From NCBI GenBank assembly GCA_946482005.1, contig CAMLPV010000006.1, positions 1 to 64,000 on the forward strand: DNA of 64,000 nucleotides, read 5' to 3'. This DNA comes from an uncultured Gilliamella sp. (GTDB lineage: Bacteria > Pseudomonadota > Gammaproteobacteria > Enterobacterales > Orbaceae). Positions 1 to 9,481 of the stretch are shown here, piece by piece. How positions within the stretch are numbered: the stretch's first letter is position 1; the number at the start of each line of letters is the position of its first letter. A program made the position numbers and the translations under genes. A model generated the notes under the pieces. It made no database searches and was not told the DNA's origin. It worked only from the letters and a program-made list of their open reading frames with translations.

Positions 1-58
1 AAGACCTTGCAAAGAACTCATAATCGATTGGTCACTGGTTCAAGTCCAGTAGGGGTAT
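1..58 (+). pseudogene. 3' part of a tRNA-Ile2(CAT)-like gene, apparently degenerate
   Basis: The sequence resembles the 3' two thirds of the bacterial tRNA-Ile that carries a CAT anticodon. The anticodon loop CTCATAA is at 17-23. The variable loop TGGTC is at 29-33. A perfectly paired T arm is at 34-50 (stem 34-38/46-50, loop TTCAAGT), followed by an acceptor-like strand at 51-57. The anticodon stem is broken: 12-16 against 24-28 pairs at only two of five positions, and no CCA follows. The 5' half lies outside the window. It could be a decayed copy or an attachment-site remnant of a mobile element. Confidence 0.5.
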
Positions 59-165
59 TATCTTGTGAATAGATATTAATCGTTCTTAAAATTATTTCTT
101 ATTTAAAGGCTCAATTTTTGCTGTTTTAAATTACTCAACTAACTGTTATGTATCCATTTCTGTGT

Positions 166-411
166 CTAAAGGCCTGTTTTTATAAAGTCACATGTGAGAT
201 CTCGCTTAAAAAATATAATACTTTTATCTATTGTATAACCTTCTAATAAATTTTTTATTACATTGAATGTATCTTCTTTTGATATTTGATTTTTAGTCGA
301 AATATATTCAGGTGTTTATCTAAAAAAATCATGTAAATTTTCTAAATAGCTATCAAATAGAAATGAAACATAATCTTTAGCCAAATAAATTGAACCTGTT
401 GCTATTTTTCA
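166..411 (-). pseudogene. TetR-family regulator remnant
   Basis: Reading the minus strand gives one frame with a single internal stop (TAA at 317-319). The beginning, KIATGSIYLAKDYVSFLF, looks like the second half of a TetR helix-turn-helix (family pattern ATGSIYxYFKNKDEL). About 50 further residues follow, up to a TAG at 166-168. A stop directly precedes the ATGSIY part, so the first DNA-binding helices are gone. It lies beside the transporter-like remnant at 435-728, the usual TetR and efflux-pump arrangement. The TetR match rests on a short motif. Confidence 0.5.
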
Positions 412-434
412 TTAAATCTATCATTTACGATTAA

Positions 435-728
435 TCATTTTTTATTAAGTAATATCAGTTGTACCAAAGCAGTAAAGGCACAAATTGAGATGAGTAAAAT
501 TAGAGTAGACATGAAAATAATAGGTAAAAATAAGCCTAAACCTGTTCCAATAAAGATAATACAAGTGTAAAAGCATGTTGCGATATCTCTTTGGCCAATA
601 ATAGATTGCGTTGTTTCACAGGTAATCATCGATAGAATGGCGTAAGCCAGAGGAACAATAAAGAAAAAATGATTAATGAAGAGTATATAAATATTATTTA
701 ACTGATTATTTAAATAAGATACTAGGTA
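435..728 (-). pseudogene. C-terminal fragment of a membrane transporter, probably MFS
   Basis: The minus-strand frame is open from 728 to a stop at 435, about 97 codons. The only ATG (629) leaves 64 residues. The product is very hydrophobic, with three likely membrane helices and a charged end (LILLNKK), like the last helices of a 12-helix MFS transporter. No ribosome binding site precedes the ATG. With the neighbouring TetR remnant this looks like a decayed efflux pump and regulator pair. A real small membrane protein starting at 629 cannot be excluded. Confidence 0.4.
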
Positions 729-835
729 TTAGATACTAGCTGAATTTCATCTAGTATCTAATTTCAAAGGTTACTGATTTATGTTAGGACTATTTATAGT
801 CATTTTTATTAGTAATTTCAGCCTATAAATAGAAT

Positions 836-2329
836 TTATTTTTTCTCAAATAATTTTTCGCATGGATAGCCAGTTAAGTCTTTAACTATGAATTTAGTTT
901 CTTCAGATAACTGATTAATATCTCCATCTGATTGCAAGGCATCGATTGCGTTAACTAATAATTTATGTTTTTCTTTATCTAGATTAAATGTAAATGTAAC
1001 TAACATTGCTAAGAAAACCAGTAATCCAGTTCCTAAAAATAGAATTAATGCAATGGTGGTTATAGCTTCTGGAGATTGATCTGCTTGTTTTTGCACAAAA
1101 CCACCAAATTCCAATATTAAGCCAACACACAGAGTTGATAGGGCGACCGTTGTTTTTCTAGAGAATGTCATAACAGCGGCAAACAAACCTTCTCTTCTTT
1201 TTTTAGTGATCATTTCATCAATATCTGGAATGAATGGGAAAATATTCCAAGGTGTGAACTCCATCAAACATCTGCCTATTTGATATACAGTACCAATAAC
1301 AAATAGTATGGCTATTTTTGATGATGGATTAAAGACAAAAACGAGATAGGTAGCAGCTAAACATAAAAGCATGGTCGAATAAGCACTAACAAGAAGTTTT
1401 TTCGGGCCATATTTAACGAATGCGAATCCTGCAACTAATGTAACTGGTAATCCAATAATACTTAAAGATAATAGACTTCCGGCTACAGAAGCATCAAGTG
1501 TTAAACAATATACACAGAAAAATACAAATACAGTGTTATAAATATCTTTACCAGTAAAAGAAAATAAATAGATAGCTAAATGCTTTCTAAATGCTCTAAC
1601 TTTCAGAGTAGAGAAATATTCTTTAAACAGACCAAAAACAAAGATAACTGGATTAACTTTTTTATCAGCTTTAGATTTTTCTAATTCTTTTAGCATCTCC
1701 GGAGTAAGTGGTCTCTCCCATGTTGAAAAATAGGATATAATTACACAAATCATGAATAATACGGCAAAAAATATACCATTAAATAAATAAGCATTTGGAT
1801 CATTTTCACCATAAATTGCAATTAATCTGCCCGGTACAAATGTTGCCATAAAAGTACCCACCGCAGAAATAAACATTCGACAAGTAGATAGTTTTGTTCT
1901 TCCGGCATAATCACTGGTCATTTCAGATGGTAGGGTTTCCCAAGGAATCATTACCATGGCAACAACTACCTCAAAAGTTAAATAGATAGCTAGATAATAT
2001 AGGTAGCCCATACCATTAATCCATAATAATGCATAGGAAAGCATTAATGGTGCGCCAATTATTAAGAAGAATCTTCTGCGCCCAAATTTTTTACCTAATT
2101 TATTTTTATAAAAGTGGTCGGTGAAACTGCCCATGAAAAGGCATAATATGGCATCTAATATTCGAGCAATTGCTACAATGGATGCGGCTTCAATCGGGCT
2201 TAATCCAACAAAAGTAGTAAAAAAGTATAACAACCATGCACCTATAATGGTGAATGCTCCCCCTCCAATGATATCAATCATCCCAAAACCTATAGCTTTA
2301 GGGATAGTGATTATTTTTTGATTTTTCAT
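836..2329 (-). CDS. GPH-family (MelB-like) sugar:cation symporter
   Basis: This is a 497-residue inner-membrane protein with about 12 helices. It has the glycoside-pentoside-hexuronide family pattern: GSFTDH near residues 67-72, then LGKKFGRRRF near 78-87 in the first cytoplasmic loop. Such proteins import sugars or glycosides with Na+ or H+. I chose the ATG at 2329 because GAGG lies about ten bases before it. A TTG at 2359 directly after the upstream stop would add ten residues but has no better ribosome site. It follows the alpha-mannosidase gene in the same operon, so the likely cargo is mannose, a mannoside or a small manno-oligosaccharide. The substrate is inferred. Confidence 0.85.
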   Translation of the reverse strand: MKNQKIITIPKAIGFGMIDIIGGGAFTIIGAWLLYFFTTFVGLSPIEAASIVAIARILDAILCLFMGSFTDHFYKNKLGKKFGRRRFFLIIGAPLMLSYALLWINGMGYLYYLAIYLTFEVVVAMVMIPWETLPSEMTSDYAGRTKLSTCRMFISAVGTFMATFVPGRLIAIYGENDPNAYLFNGIFFAVLFMICVIISYFSTWERPLTPEMLKELEKSKADKKVNPVIFVFGLFKEYFSTLKVRAFRKHLAIYLFSFTGKDIYNTVFVFFCVYCLTLDASVAGSLLSLSIIGLPVTLVAGFAFVKYGPKKLLVSAYSTMLLCLAATYLVFVFNPSSKIAILFVIGTVYQIGRCLMEFTPWNIFPFIPDIDEMITKKRREGLFAAVMTFSRKTTVALSTLCVGLILEFGGFVQKQADQSPEAITTIALILFLGTGLLVFLAMLVTFTFNLDKEKHKLLVNAIDALQSDGDINQLSEETKFIVKDLTGYPCEKLFEKK

Positions 2330-2359
2330 TTTTCCAAACCTCGTAATAGAATTAAGCAA

Positions 2360-5300
2360 TTAATTTATTGAAATTGCGTACGTTTTAATTTCAAAAGGGC
2401 TTAATTTTATTTTTAAATTCCCTTTATTTATGTTTTGATCAATAAAGTTCTCCATCAAATCACACTCTCTCCACCAGTTGATATTGTAGTGAGAGCTGAT
2501 ATTGACACTTTGTGTTCCACCGGAGAAATCATGAATTCTGAGAATTAACCAATCACCTGACTCTGCCTTTTTCAAAGCATCAACCTGAACTAATTGATTA
2601 TCTAATGTAAGAATTGATAGGTTAGATGGCTTAATAAATGGTTTTAATTTGCCATCATAAATTCTTAGCGGTTCATTTAAGAACCAAGCTTCTTGGGCAA
2701 CATTGCTTTCTTGCCAATTTTTAGTATGAGGAAATAAAGAATAGGTAAATTGATGTTGTCCTTGGTCAGCTTGTAAATCAGGGCTTATAGCTGATTTGAT
2801 GAGGGTTAATTGCATTATATTGTCTCTGATAGCATGACCATATTTGCAATTATTTAATAGGCTAACGCCATAACCATATTCGGATAAATCTGCCCATTGA
2901 TGTGCTACACTTTCAAATTTTGCATAGTCCCAACTAGTATTCCAGGTAGTTGAACGTTTAACATTACCAAATTGAATATCATAGGTTGCTTCAACCGCTC
3001 TAATATCCACAGGGAATACTGTTTTAAGTAATTGATTACAGTCACGCCAATCAATATCAGTAATAAAATCAATTTTTGGATTATTACTGTAGACTCGCAT
3101 TTTCTGGCAAATTGAACTCTTATTGAAAATCCATTTAAATGTGACTTCACAAATTAATGGTCCTATTTCAGTAAGTTCAACCGATTGCAATTGTACAACT
3201 GGCGATTTTTTCTGAATATGAAATATTTCAATATCCCAAGCATCATATTTCATTGGTTTATCTTCATACACAGTCAATACATTGCCACAACCTGATAATA
3301 CTTCTCGATTATTCTTCTTATCAAAAATACGGGTAAGGTGGCCAAATTCATTCCACTTAATGAGATAAAAAGGAGTATCTATTTCATCATCATTATAGAT
3401 AAATGCATCTTTTGCCTTATCATTTTCAGGTGTAGCGTTATTTTCATAACTTACATTTATGCAACTTAGTGGTGCAATTGATGGTATTTCAACAAAATAA
3501 CCATCATTTTGTTTTGATTTTTGTATAGTGAAATGTTGATTGGAGTCATCTTTTATAGTTAGATTTTCTGCACAAGTAGCAAAATAAACAACGTCATTTT
3601 TTCTCTCAAAGTTAGAACTATTAAGGATAATTTTGCTATTATCATTACTGTCGGTAATATTTTTCAACAGTGGGTTAAGAATTTCGTTATGTTTATTATT
3701 TAGATCCTGAAATTCAAGTTTGGCATCTTGATAAACTTCATGTATAGATGAACCCGGAATGATGTCATGAAACTGATTTCTAAGAATGAGTTTCCAACAA
3801 TAGTCTAGTTTATTTTTTTCATAACTAGACCAGTCATTATTTAAGATTGAGTTGGTCACCGATAACCACTCGATGAAACGAATATCTAATTCAGCTAATC
3901 GATTCGCTTTTTTTATTTGCGCTTGACTGGTGTATGTTCCGCGATGGGTTTCAAAATATAATTCGCCATCCCAAGTATGGAACCAATCATTACTATGACT
4001 AATGTTATTTTCTAATTCATGAAAGAATTGCTTAACGGTACCAAATTGAATATTTGGCAATACTGGCATTTTTTCGAATCGTTCTAATAATTCCAGCATC
4101 AGTTCATTTGGTCCACCGCCACCATCACCATAACCAAACGGTAACAACAGTGTTTTGGTTAAACCTTTATCTTTATAGTTATCCCATAAGCCCTGAACAG
4201 ACTTAGCATTAACAATACCATTATAGGTATATCGCGGATGTCCCTCTTCTGGTGTTGTAACAAAATGAGCTAAAATATCGCTACCATCAATTCCTCGCCA
4301 TTTAAAAGTATCGTGTGGTAGTTGATTAAATTCATTCCAACTAATTTTTGTTGTCATGAAATATTTAATACCTGATTTTTTTAAAATTTGTGGTAATGCC
4401 CAAGAATATCCAAATACATCAGGTAACCATAAACATTCAGGTGTTATACCAAACTCGGTTTCCATGAAATTTTTGCCATACATAATTTGTCTGACAAACG
4501 ATTCACCAGAAGGTATATTACAGTCAGCTTCGACCCACATAGCGCCATCAACTTGCCAACGCCCCTCTTTGACACGTTGTTTTATTTGATCATAAATTTC
4601 AGGATAATCACTTTTAATATATTCGTAGAGTTGTGGTTGAGACTGGAAAAAATTATATTTTGGAAATTGTTTCATTAACTTCAAAACAGTCGAAAACGAA
4701 CGCGCACATTTTTCTCTGGTATGTTTTATCTGCCATAAAAAAGCGAGATCAATATGAGTGTGACCAACACTATTAATCACAACTGGAGATTTCACCGCAT
4801 CTTTACGGTAATTTTCTTCTAAATAGCTAGATGCATTGCTGATTGATTGGTAAAATTCTTTACTAGATGGATTTTGCCAATTAACTAGTAGAAATGAACT
4901 ATCTAAAAGATTAAGTAATCGCGAATAATAAAAATCGTTGGTAGAGATAACATCTAACGTTTGTAATATAGCGGTAGAAGTCACGTACAAATCATGAGTG
5001 GCTTTATCTCTTAAACCGAAGGCAACTTGTTTTATACTATTACCTACATGAAACTCATCAAAATGTTGTCTAACTTTTCCTTCAAGTACCCCTGACCATA
5101 TGCGAATATCAAATTGAACTGTTTTACCAGAAAAGTCATCGGGAAATGAAATAACATTATGATTTTTATCTAAACCATGCCATGGTTTACCATTAACATA
5201 GAGTAGTGCTTCATATTCATCACGTAAAAAAGATAAAGAAAAATTAAAAAGACCTATATGAGTGGAACGTTTCGGATCGGCTTTAGGGAAAGTATGACTT

Positions 5301-5509
5301 AATCTTAACCAAACATAGATATCCTTTTCTTTCCATTCAAATCCTTGCTCAATTTTTTGCCAATCGGCATTTTCATCTGGGGGCGGGGCGCCATTAACTC
5401 CTTCACGGTCATAACAAAAATCAAAACTTTGTATTATTTGAAGATCATGTAATTCAAACCGCAATAGTTCTTCAACTCGTTGCTTTAATTTCCTTTCAGT
5501 AAAAAACAT
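2360..5509 (-). CDS. alpha-mannosidase, glycoside hydrolase family 38
   Basis: This 1049-residue retaining alpha-mannosidase removes mannose from mannosides or mannose-rich glycans. GH38 landmarks are in order: GHTHIDLAFLW with zinc ligands H250 and D253, LPDVFGYSW with the predicted nucleophile D364, PFGYGDGGGGP at 457-467, and NQFHDIIPGSS further on with another zinc-ligand histidine. The C-terminal half is the usual beta-rich region. There is no signal peptide, so it should act in the cytoplasm on imported sugar. The length fits the long bacterial/fungal Ams1-like branch rather than the roughly 880-residue MngB. The start is an ATG with GAGGGA just upstream. It is the first gene of an operon with the GPH transporter and has a CRP-like site upstream. 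Confidence 0.93.
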   Translation of the reverse strand: MFFTERKLKQRVEELLRFELHDLQIIQSFDFCYDREGVNGAPPPDENADWQKIEQGFEWKEKDIYVWLRLSHTFPKADPKRSTHIGLFNFSLSFLRDEYEALLYVNGKPWHGLDKNHNVISFPDDFSGKTVQFDIRIWSGVLEGKVRQHFDEFHVGNSIKQVAFGLRDKATHDLYVTSTAILQTLDVISTNDFYYSRLLNLLDSSFLLVNWQNPSSKEFYQSISNASSYLEENYRKDAVKSPVVINSVGHTHIDLAFLWQIKHTREKCARSFSTVLKLMKQFPKYNFFQSQPQLYEYIKSDYPEIYDQIKQRVKEGRWQVDGAMWVEADCNIPSGESFVRQIMYGKNFMETEFGITPECLWLPDVFGYSWALPQILKKSGIKYFMTTKISWNEFNQLPHDTFKWRGIDGSDILAHFVTTPEEGHPRYTYNGIVNAKSVQGLWDNYKDKGLTKTLLLPFGYGDGGGGPNELMLELLERFEKMPVLPNIQFGTVKQFFHELENNISHSNDWFHTWDGELYFETHRGTYTSQAQIKKANRLAELDIRFIEWLSVTNSILNNDWSSYEKNKLDYCWKLILRNQFHDIIPGSSIHEVYQDAKLEFQDLNNKHNEILNPLLKNITDSNDNSKIILNSSNFERKNDVVYFATCAENLTIKDDSNQHFTIQKSKQNDGYFVEIPSIAPLSCINVSYENNATPENDKAKDAFIYNDDEIDTPFYLIKWNEFGHLTRIFDKKNNREVLSGCGNVLTVYEDKPMKYDAWDIEIFHIQKKSPVVQLQSVELTEIGPLICEVTFKWIFNKSSICQKMRVYSNNPKIDFITDIDWRDCNQLLKTVFPVDIRAVEATYDIQFGNVKRSTTWNTSWDYAKFESVAHQWADLSEYGYGVSLLNNCKYGHAIRDNIMQLTLIKSAISPDLQADQGQHQFTYSLFPHTKNWQESNVAQEAWFLNEPLRIYDGKLKPFIKPSNLSILTLDNQLVQVDALKKAESGDWLILRIHDFSGGTQSVNISSHYNINWWRECDLMENFIDQNINKGNLKIKLSPFEIKTYAISIN

Positions 5510-5604
5510 AATTCCCTCTAATTTAGATAAATATTTAAAAGCAAATAATTGGTATAATAAGTTAAATAATAAAGTTGTAATTCACAAATATAAAAACCAT
5601 ATTT

Positions 5605-5620
5605 AGTGATGGAGGTCACA
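5605..5620. promoter_or_regulatory. CRP-like binding site upstream of the mannosidase operon
   Basis: AGTGA-TGGAGG-TCACA matches the CRP consensus TGTGA-N6-TCACA at 9 of 10 half-site positions. It lies about 100 bases upstream of the mannosidase start, as expected for catabolite activation of a sugar operon. No footprint data are available. Confidence 0.55.
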
Positions 5621-6109
5621 AAAAAATTTAATTTAATTAATTTAATATCCTGTTTTAAGCCTTTTAAAAAGGTATAATAACTTTTAATATCACCGTTTTA
5701 TTGATAATCAATCAAGAGGATTTTGCTTAGTATTATCAAGTCTTATGGAGCCAACATTATCTAGGCAAATTTTGAATAATGTATTAATTATATTTAAGAA
5801 ATTAAAACAACTATAAGTGGTAGTGGCTAGTTAGGAATTATCCAATATTAATATTATCAATTGATAAGTAAACTAATGGTTTGTAAATTGATTGGTCAAG
5901 GAAGGGGTGAATTGGTAAGACAAATTTGTTTGACTAAAACGATCTTAAATGATTTTCAATAAAGGTAGTTTTTCACAGAAAAAAAGTTGAAATCATAATG
6001 CTGATTTCAATTATGTAAGTTAAAAACCATATATCAGCATTCATTCGAATGCTCAATGTGAGATATTAATAATAATTCGATTTCTTTATTAGATAGGGAT
6101 CGTTTATGC

Positions 6110-6124
6110 ACTATCAGTGATAGT
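6110..6124. promoter_or_regulatory. perfect 15-base palindrome resembling a tet operator
   Basis: ACTATCAGTGATAGT is a perfect inverted repeat around a central G. Its core CTATCAGTGATAG equals the core of the classical tetO2 operator. It lies about 150 bases before the GTG at 6273. No tetracycline gene is present and the only TetR trace is the remnant at 166-411, so the protein that binds it is unknown. Confidence 0.35.
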
Positions 6125-6272
6125 AATTTATAAAAACATAGATATCAATTTCACCATATCTAAATTGCTTTTTGAATAATATTAAACTAATCTAAGTCAT
6201 TAAAAAACGTTATTAATAAACAATTCTCCAACGGATTAATAGAAAGTTTAATAATATTTTTAAGGATTAGAT

Positions 6273-6734
6273 GTGTTAAACGTTATCAAATATTTGCTTA
6301 AAGATTCTGTATTGATCGGTCTCTTTTTCATATTCTACTTTAGTATGGACATAACATATTATGTAGTTTTAGAAAATCGCCACTCGTTTATTAGCAATAT
6401 AGGTAAGTCAATTGTTGATGTTCTATTTGTTATAGCGGTTGTAGTTGAAATAATTTTCTTTCTCTCAATGTTGATAAAACTTTTTGTTGTTAATAGTACA
6501 CATTTGTTAACCTCTTATTTAGGATTAATATTGGGGTTAGTATTTTCTTTTGTTTGGCTATTTATTTTATATGTTTATTTCGTCCCATATAATGGTGCGG
6601 GATGGTTTGGTTTAAAGTTTCTCGTTTGGGCGTTTTTGCCTGCGATTGGCAGTTTCATGTGTTATATTATTTTAATATTTATCAAAATGTTATATTCTTT
6701 ATGTTGTTTTTTATTTGTTGAAAGATCTAAATAA
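6273..6734 (+). CDS. four-helix membrane protein of unknown function, copy 1
   Basis: This 153-residue protein has four predicted membrane helices (about 13-32, 47-70, 83-103 and 115-137) and a short Cys-containing tail (LCCFLFVERSK). I do not recognise the family. It starts with GTG at 6273, with AAGGA at 6262-6266; the overlapping ATG at 6271 runs into a stop after two codons. It is a clear paralogue of the next gene: both share an N-terminal IKYL.KD, a central IKLF....TH.LTS.LGL..GL.FSF and a C-terminal I.YIIL..IK.L..LCCF pattern. Confidence 0.7.
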   Translation: MLNVIKYLLKDSVLIGLFFIFYFSMDITYYVVLENRHSFISNIGKSIVDVLFVIAVVVEIIFFLSMLIKLFVVNSTHLLTSYLGLILGLVFSFVWLFILYVYFVPYNGAGWFGLKFLVWAFLPAIGSFMCYIILIFIKMLYSLCCFLFVERSK

Positions 6735-6919
6735 CATTTTTCCTTGATTAACTGTCATTTTTCGATATTGCTTGAGAGAATTATTTAGCCATCTAAAGTA
6801 GAATGAATAACTGATTATTAAGCAGTTAAATATTAATTTTATTTGCGTGTAACCATATTTATTTGGATGGGATTTTTTAGGTTAACAGTGAAGTTAACTT
6901 AAGTTTATAGGGATTAATT

Positions 6920-7390
6920 ATGCCAAAAATTATTAAATATTTATCTAAAGATAAATTATGGATCTGTCTTTTTTGGGTTAGTTATTTGACATTCATAATT
7001 ACTTTTGATTTTTTTTTATTAAAAATCGAATTCTATATTAGTCATATAGTTCCACATATCCGTTTGATAATATTTTGTATAATAATAATCTCTGAAATTG
7101 TTTTTTTCCTAATACAATTAATAAAATTATTTATCATCCCTCAAACACATGTATTAACTTCTTTTTTAGGATTATTTTGTGGATTAATTTTTTCTTTTTG
7201 CTGGTTTGGTATTTTATATTTTTATTTAGAATATGTTAGTAATTGTTATGGTGATATAGGATTTATCATTGCGTTGTTTATTCCAGCATACGGTTGTTTT
7301 ATCGGTTACATTATTTTAGTTTTAATTAAAATTTTAAGATGTTTATGTTGTTTTTTCCTTGTTAAACAAGCCAATAAGTCTTATCCGTAA
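6920..7390 (+). CDS. four-helix membrane protein of unknown function, copy 2
   Basis: This is a 156-residue paralogue of the preceding protein with the same four-helix plan, the same central THVLTSFLGL segment and the same CysCys tail (LCCFFLVKQ). It has an ATG start after a GGGATTA stretch. The 185-base gap between the copies suggests separate promoters or a long leader. The pair arose by tandem duplication and has diverged widely. Only small hydrophobic scaffold features are visible, with no enzymatic motif. Confidence 0.7.
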   Translation: MPKIIKYLSKDKLWICLFWVSYLTFIITFDFFLLKIEFYISHIVPHIRLIIFCIIIISEIVFFLIQLIKLFIIPQTHVLTSFLGLFCGLIFSFCWFGILYFYLEYVSNCYGDIGFIIALFIPAYGCFIGYIILVLIKILRCLCCFFLVKQANKSYP

Positions 7391-7716
7391 AATAAAATAT
7401 TTTAAAAAGGTCTTTTAAAAAATTAGCTGAATTTTATTAACTATTCGCCAGTTATTTTAAGATGATTGGGTAGCTTTTGTTAATTGCTTTTAATAACCCA
7501 TTATTATCAATTTAAAATAAGATAGAATTGCATTGCTTTTGTTATCAAGTATTTAAGCTTTAAAATCTAAATTTTTTTATATTTTAAAGCTATTTTAGCG
7601 AAGATATTGAGAGTTTATTCAATCTTGACTTGATTTTTGTTGCAATCAGCGTTTATATATTACTGTAATAAGCAAACCGGCTTATTATTTATAACATTTT
7701 ACTAGAGGAGCTTATA
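7391..7716. other. 326-base AT-rich gap
   Basis: It lies between the second four-helix protein and the zinc-ribbon gene. I see no ORF with a ribosome site and no RNA gene. A promoter for the zinc-ribbon gene probably lies near its 3' end. ACTAGAGGAG at 7701-7710 is that gene's strong ribosome binding site. Confidence 0.4.
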
Positions 7717-7923
7717 ATGGTACAAAAATTTGCTGCGTACGGTAGTGATGTTTCGGCTGGCACTTATAAGTGTGCTGATTGTGGCTATATATATTCAAAC
7801 CAAAGTAAAAAATCCTTACCTCCTTGTCCGGAGCATAACAAAAAACCACATAGTAAAAATGGTTGGTATGTGGTTAGTGGTCAAGGTGATTCAGTTAAAG
7901 ATCCTCATCATACTAAAAAGTAG
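7717..7923 (+). CDS. small zinc-ribbon-like protein
   Basis: This 68-residue protein has a probable zinc-binding knuckle: C19-x2-C22 (YKCADCGYIY) and a second half C37-P-E-H40. The rest is polar and glycine/lysine rich, with no membrane segment. It resembles the small YjzC-like or rubredoxin-like zinc-ribbon proteins of unknown role, but I cannot name the family. The ribosome site is strong (GAGGAG, seven bases before ATG) and a good terminator follows, so it is probably a single-gene, well expressed transcript. Confidence 0.75.
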   Translation: MVQKFAAYGSDVSAGTYKCADCGYIYSNQSKKSLPPCPEHNKKPHSKNGWYVVSGQGDSVKDPHHTKK

Positions 7924-7946
7924 TAGTAATTTCATGTTGTAACTTT

Positions 7947-7976
7947 AAAAGGTAACACTTAGTGTTACCTTTTTTG
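7947..7976 (+). terminator. rho-independent terminator after the zinc-ribbon gene
   Basis: GGTAACACT at 7951-7959 pairs with AGTGTTACC at 7961-7969. The stem is flanked by A and T runs, and TTTTTT follows. It is symmetrical enough to work in both directions. Confidence 0.85.
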
Positions 7977-8060
7977 TAAACGGCTCATGCCGAATAACCT
8001 ACTGACGTTTTTCGATGCTGGTACATACCTATCTTTTTGTTTAGCAAATAGCAGAGTTGA

Positions 8061-9455
8061 TTAAGGTGCTTTTGTTGGTATCTGAATATTTAAATCTTGC
8101 TGATATTTACTTCGCAATAATATCTCTTCCAATATAGATGTATAAAGTGGCATTCCACCTAACGCTTGGGCAATTAATGTCGCTCCCAAGCAAGTAATGA
8201 TCATCGGTAAAATAAGTTGATAGTTATCGGACATTTCCATCACTAAAACAATACCGGTTAGTGGTGCTCTTACTGTAGCGGCAAATAACCCTCCCATACC
8301 AATAATAGCGCAGGCGCCAAGTTCGATATGATAATTGGGATAGAGCAGTTGTGCAATTAAACCAAAGGTAATACCAACCGTTGTTCCTAAAGCTAAGGTT
8401 GGAGCAAATATTCCTCCTGGCGCGCCGGAACTAAAGCATAAAACCGTAGTGATAAAGCGTAAACATAAAACTATCATCAAAGTATTGATAGCGTAATTAC
8501 CGGAAACAGCATCGGGAATAAAATCAAAACCGCTACCGGTTATTTCTGGAAAGATAAAACTTATAACGCCAAACGATCCGGCCAAACAAAATCCGGTTAA
8601 AATAAAACAGAATTGATTTAATTGATAAAACTGTTTGAAACGTTCTTGTAACGTTAATATGCATTTGTTGGATAAAACCCCAATAGCACCGAAAAATGTC
8701 CCCAAAATAAGATAAAGCCACAAAGATTCAATAGGAACGGCACTAAAGTGACCTATTTGGAAAACGGATTCTTGATTGTATAAAAATTGGTACATTATGC
8801 TAGCCATGATGACACCAACAAAAATAGCTTTAATTGAAGTTAAATTGTAGCGAAACTGTGGTCGCATCTCTTCAATAATAAATAGAATTCCTGCTAGAGG
8901 GGCATTGAATGCGGCGGTGATGCCAGCGGCGGCTCCAGTGGCTAAAAATGTATGTCGATAGGCTTGGTTTTTGACTTTAAGCAGATCTGATACCATTGCC
9001 CCGATGTTACCACCAATTTGGACGGTAGGACCTTCGCGACCTAATACCATTCCTGAACCTAAAGCAGCCACACCACCGATAAACTTAACCGGTAAAACCG
9101 CGCGCCAACGTACCGGTCTTAAATTGAGTAATGCGCCTTCTATTTCTGGTATTCCTGAACCACCAGATTCGGGAGCAAAGCGTTTTACTAAATAATATGC
9201 CAGTAATCCCATCGTTCCAGTAATAGTGAAGATTAAAAGATAATTAATCACTAAATTATCAACAAGATTAAATAATAGCGTTTTACGCAGAGAGATAATC
9301 CAATTCACCGCATATTGAAATAACACGCCAACAAGACCCGTAATTGAGCCGATAATACCAGCAACGATTAAAACAATTAGCGGAGCTTTATCCTGAAAAC
9401 TACGTATTTTATGATAAAGTTGGATCCTTTTTTTGATAGCAGAATAACTAGGCAC
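8061..9455 (-). CDS. clcA: ClC-type H+/Cl- exchange transporter
   Basis: This is a 464-residue membrane protein of the ClC family, close in length to E. coli ClcA (473). Family signatures are present: GSGIPEIEGAL at 99-109, GREGP with the gating glutamate E141, and GAPGGIFAP in the C-terminal half. E196 in IIEEMRPQF corresponds to the internal proton glutamate (E203 in E. coli), so it should be a 2:1 Cl-/H+ antiporter rather than a channel. In enterobacteria this supports acid resistance. The start is a GTG with no obvious Shine-Dalgarno sequence, so the first residues are uncertain. Confidence 0.93.
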   Translation of the reverse strand: MPSYSAIKKRIQLYHKIRSFQDKAPLIVLIVAGIIGSITGLVGVLFQYAVNWIISLRKTLLFNLVDNLVINYLLIFTITGTMGLLAYYLVKRFAPESGGSGIPEIEGALLNLRPVRWRAVLPVKFIGGVAALGSGMVLGREGPTVQIGGNIGAMVSDLLKVKNQAYRHTFLATGAAAGITAAFNAPLAGILFIIEEMRPQFRYNLTSIKAIFVGVIMASIMYQFLYNQESVFQIGHFSAVPIESLWLYLILGTFFGAIGVLSNKCILTLQERFKQFYQLNQFCFILTGFCLAGSFGVISFIFPEITGSGFDFIPDAVSGNYAINTLMIVLCLRFITTVLCFSSGAPGGIFAPTLALGTTVGITFGLIAQLLYPNYHIELGACAIIGMGGLFAATVRAPLTGIVLVMEMSDNYQLILPMIITCLGATLIAQALGGMPLYTSILEEILLRSKYQQDLNIQIPTKAP

Positions 9456-9481
9456 AATATTGAATATAATTTGGCAAATGA

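Larger units (their letters stand above)
5510..6272. other. 762-base AT-rich intergenic region
   Basis: The divergent promoters of the mannosidase operon and the membrane-protein gene at 6273 must lie here. I see the CRP-like site at 5605-5620 and a perfect 15-base palindrome at 6110-6124. I found no convincing ORF or RNA gene. Confidence 0.5.
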
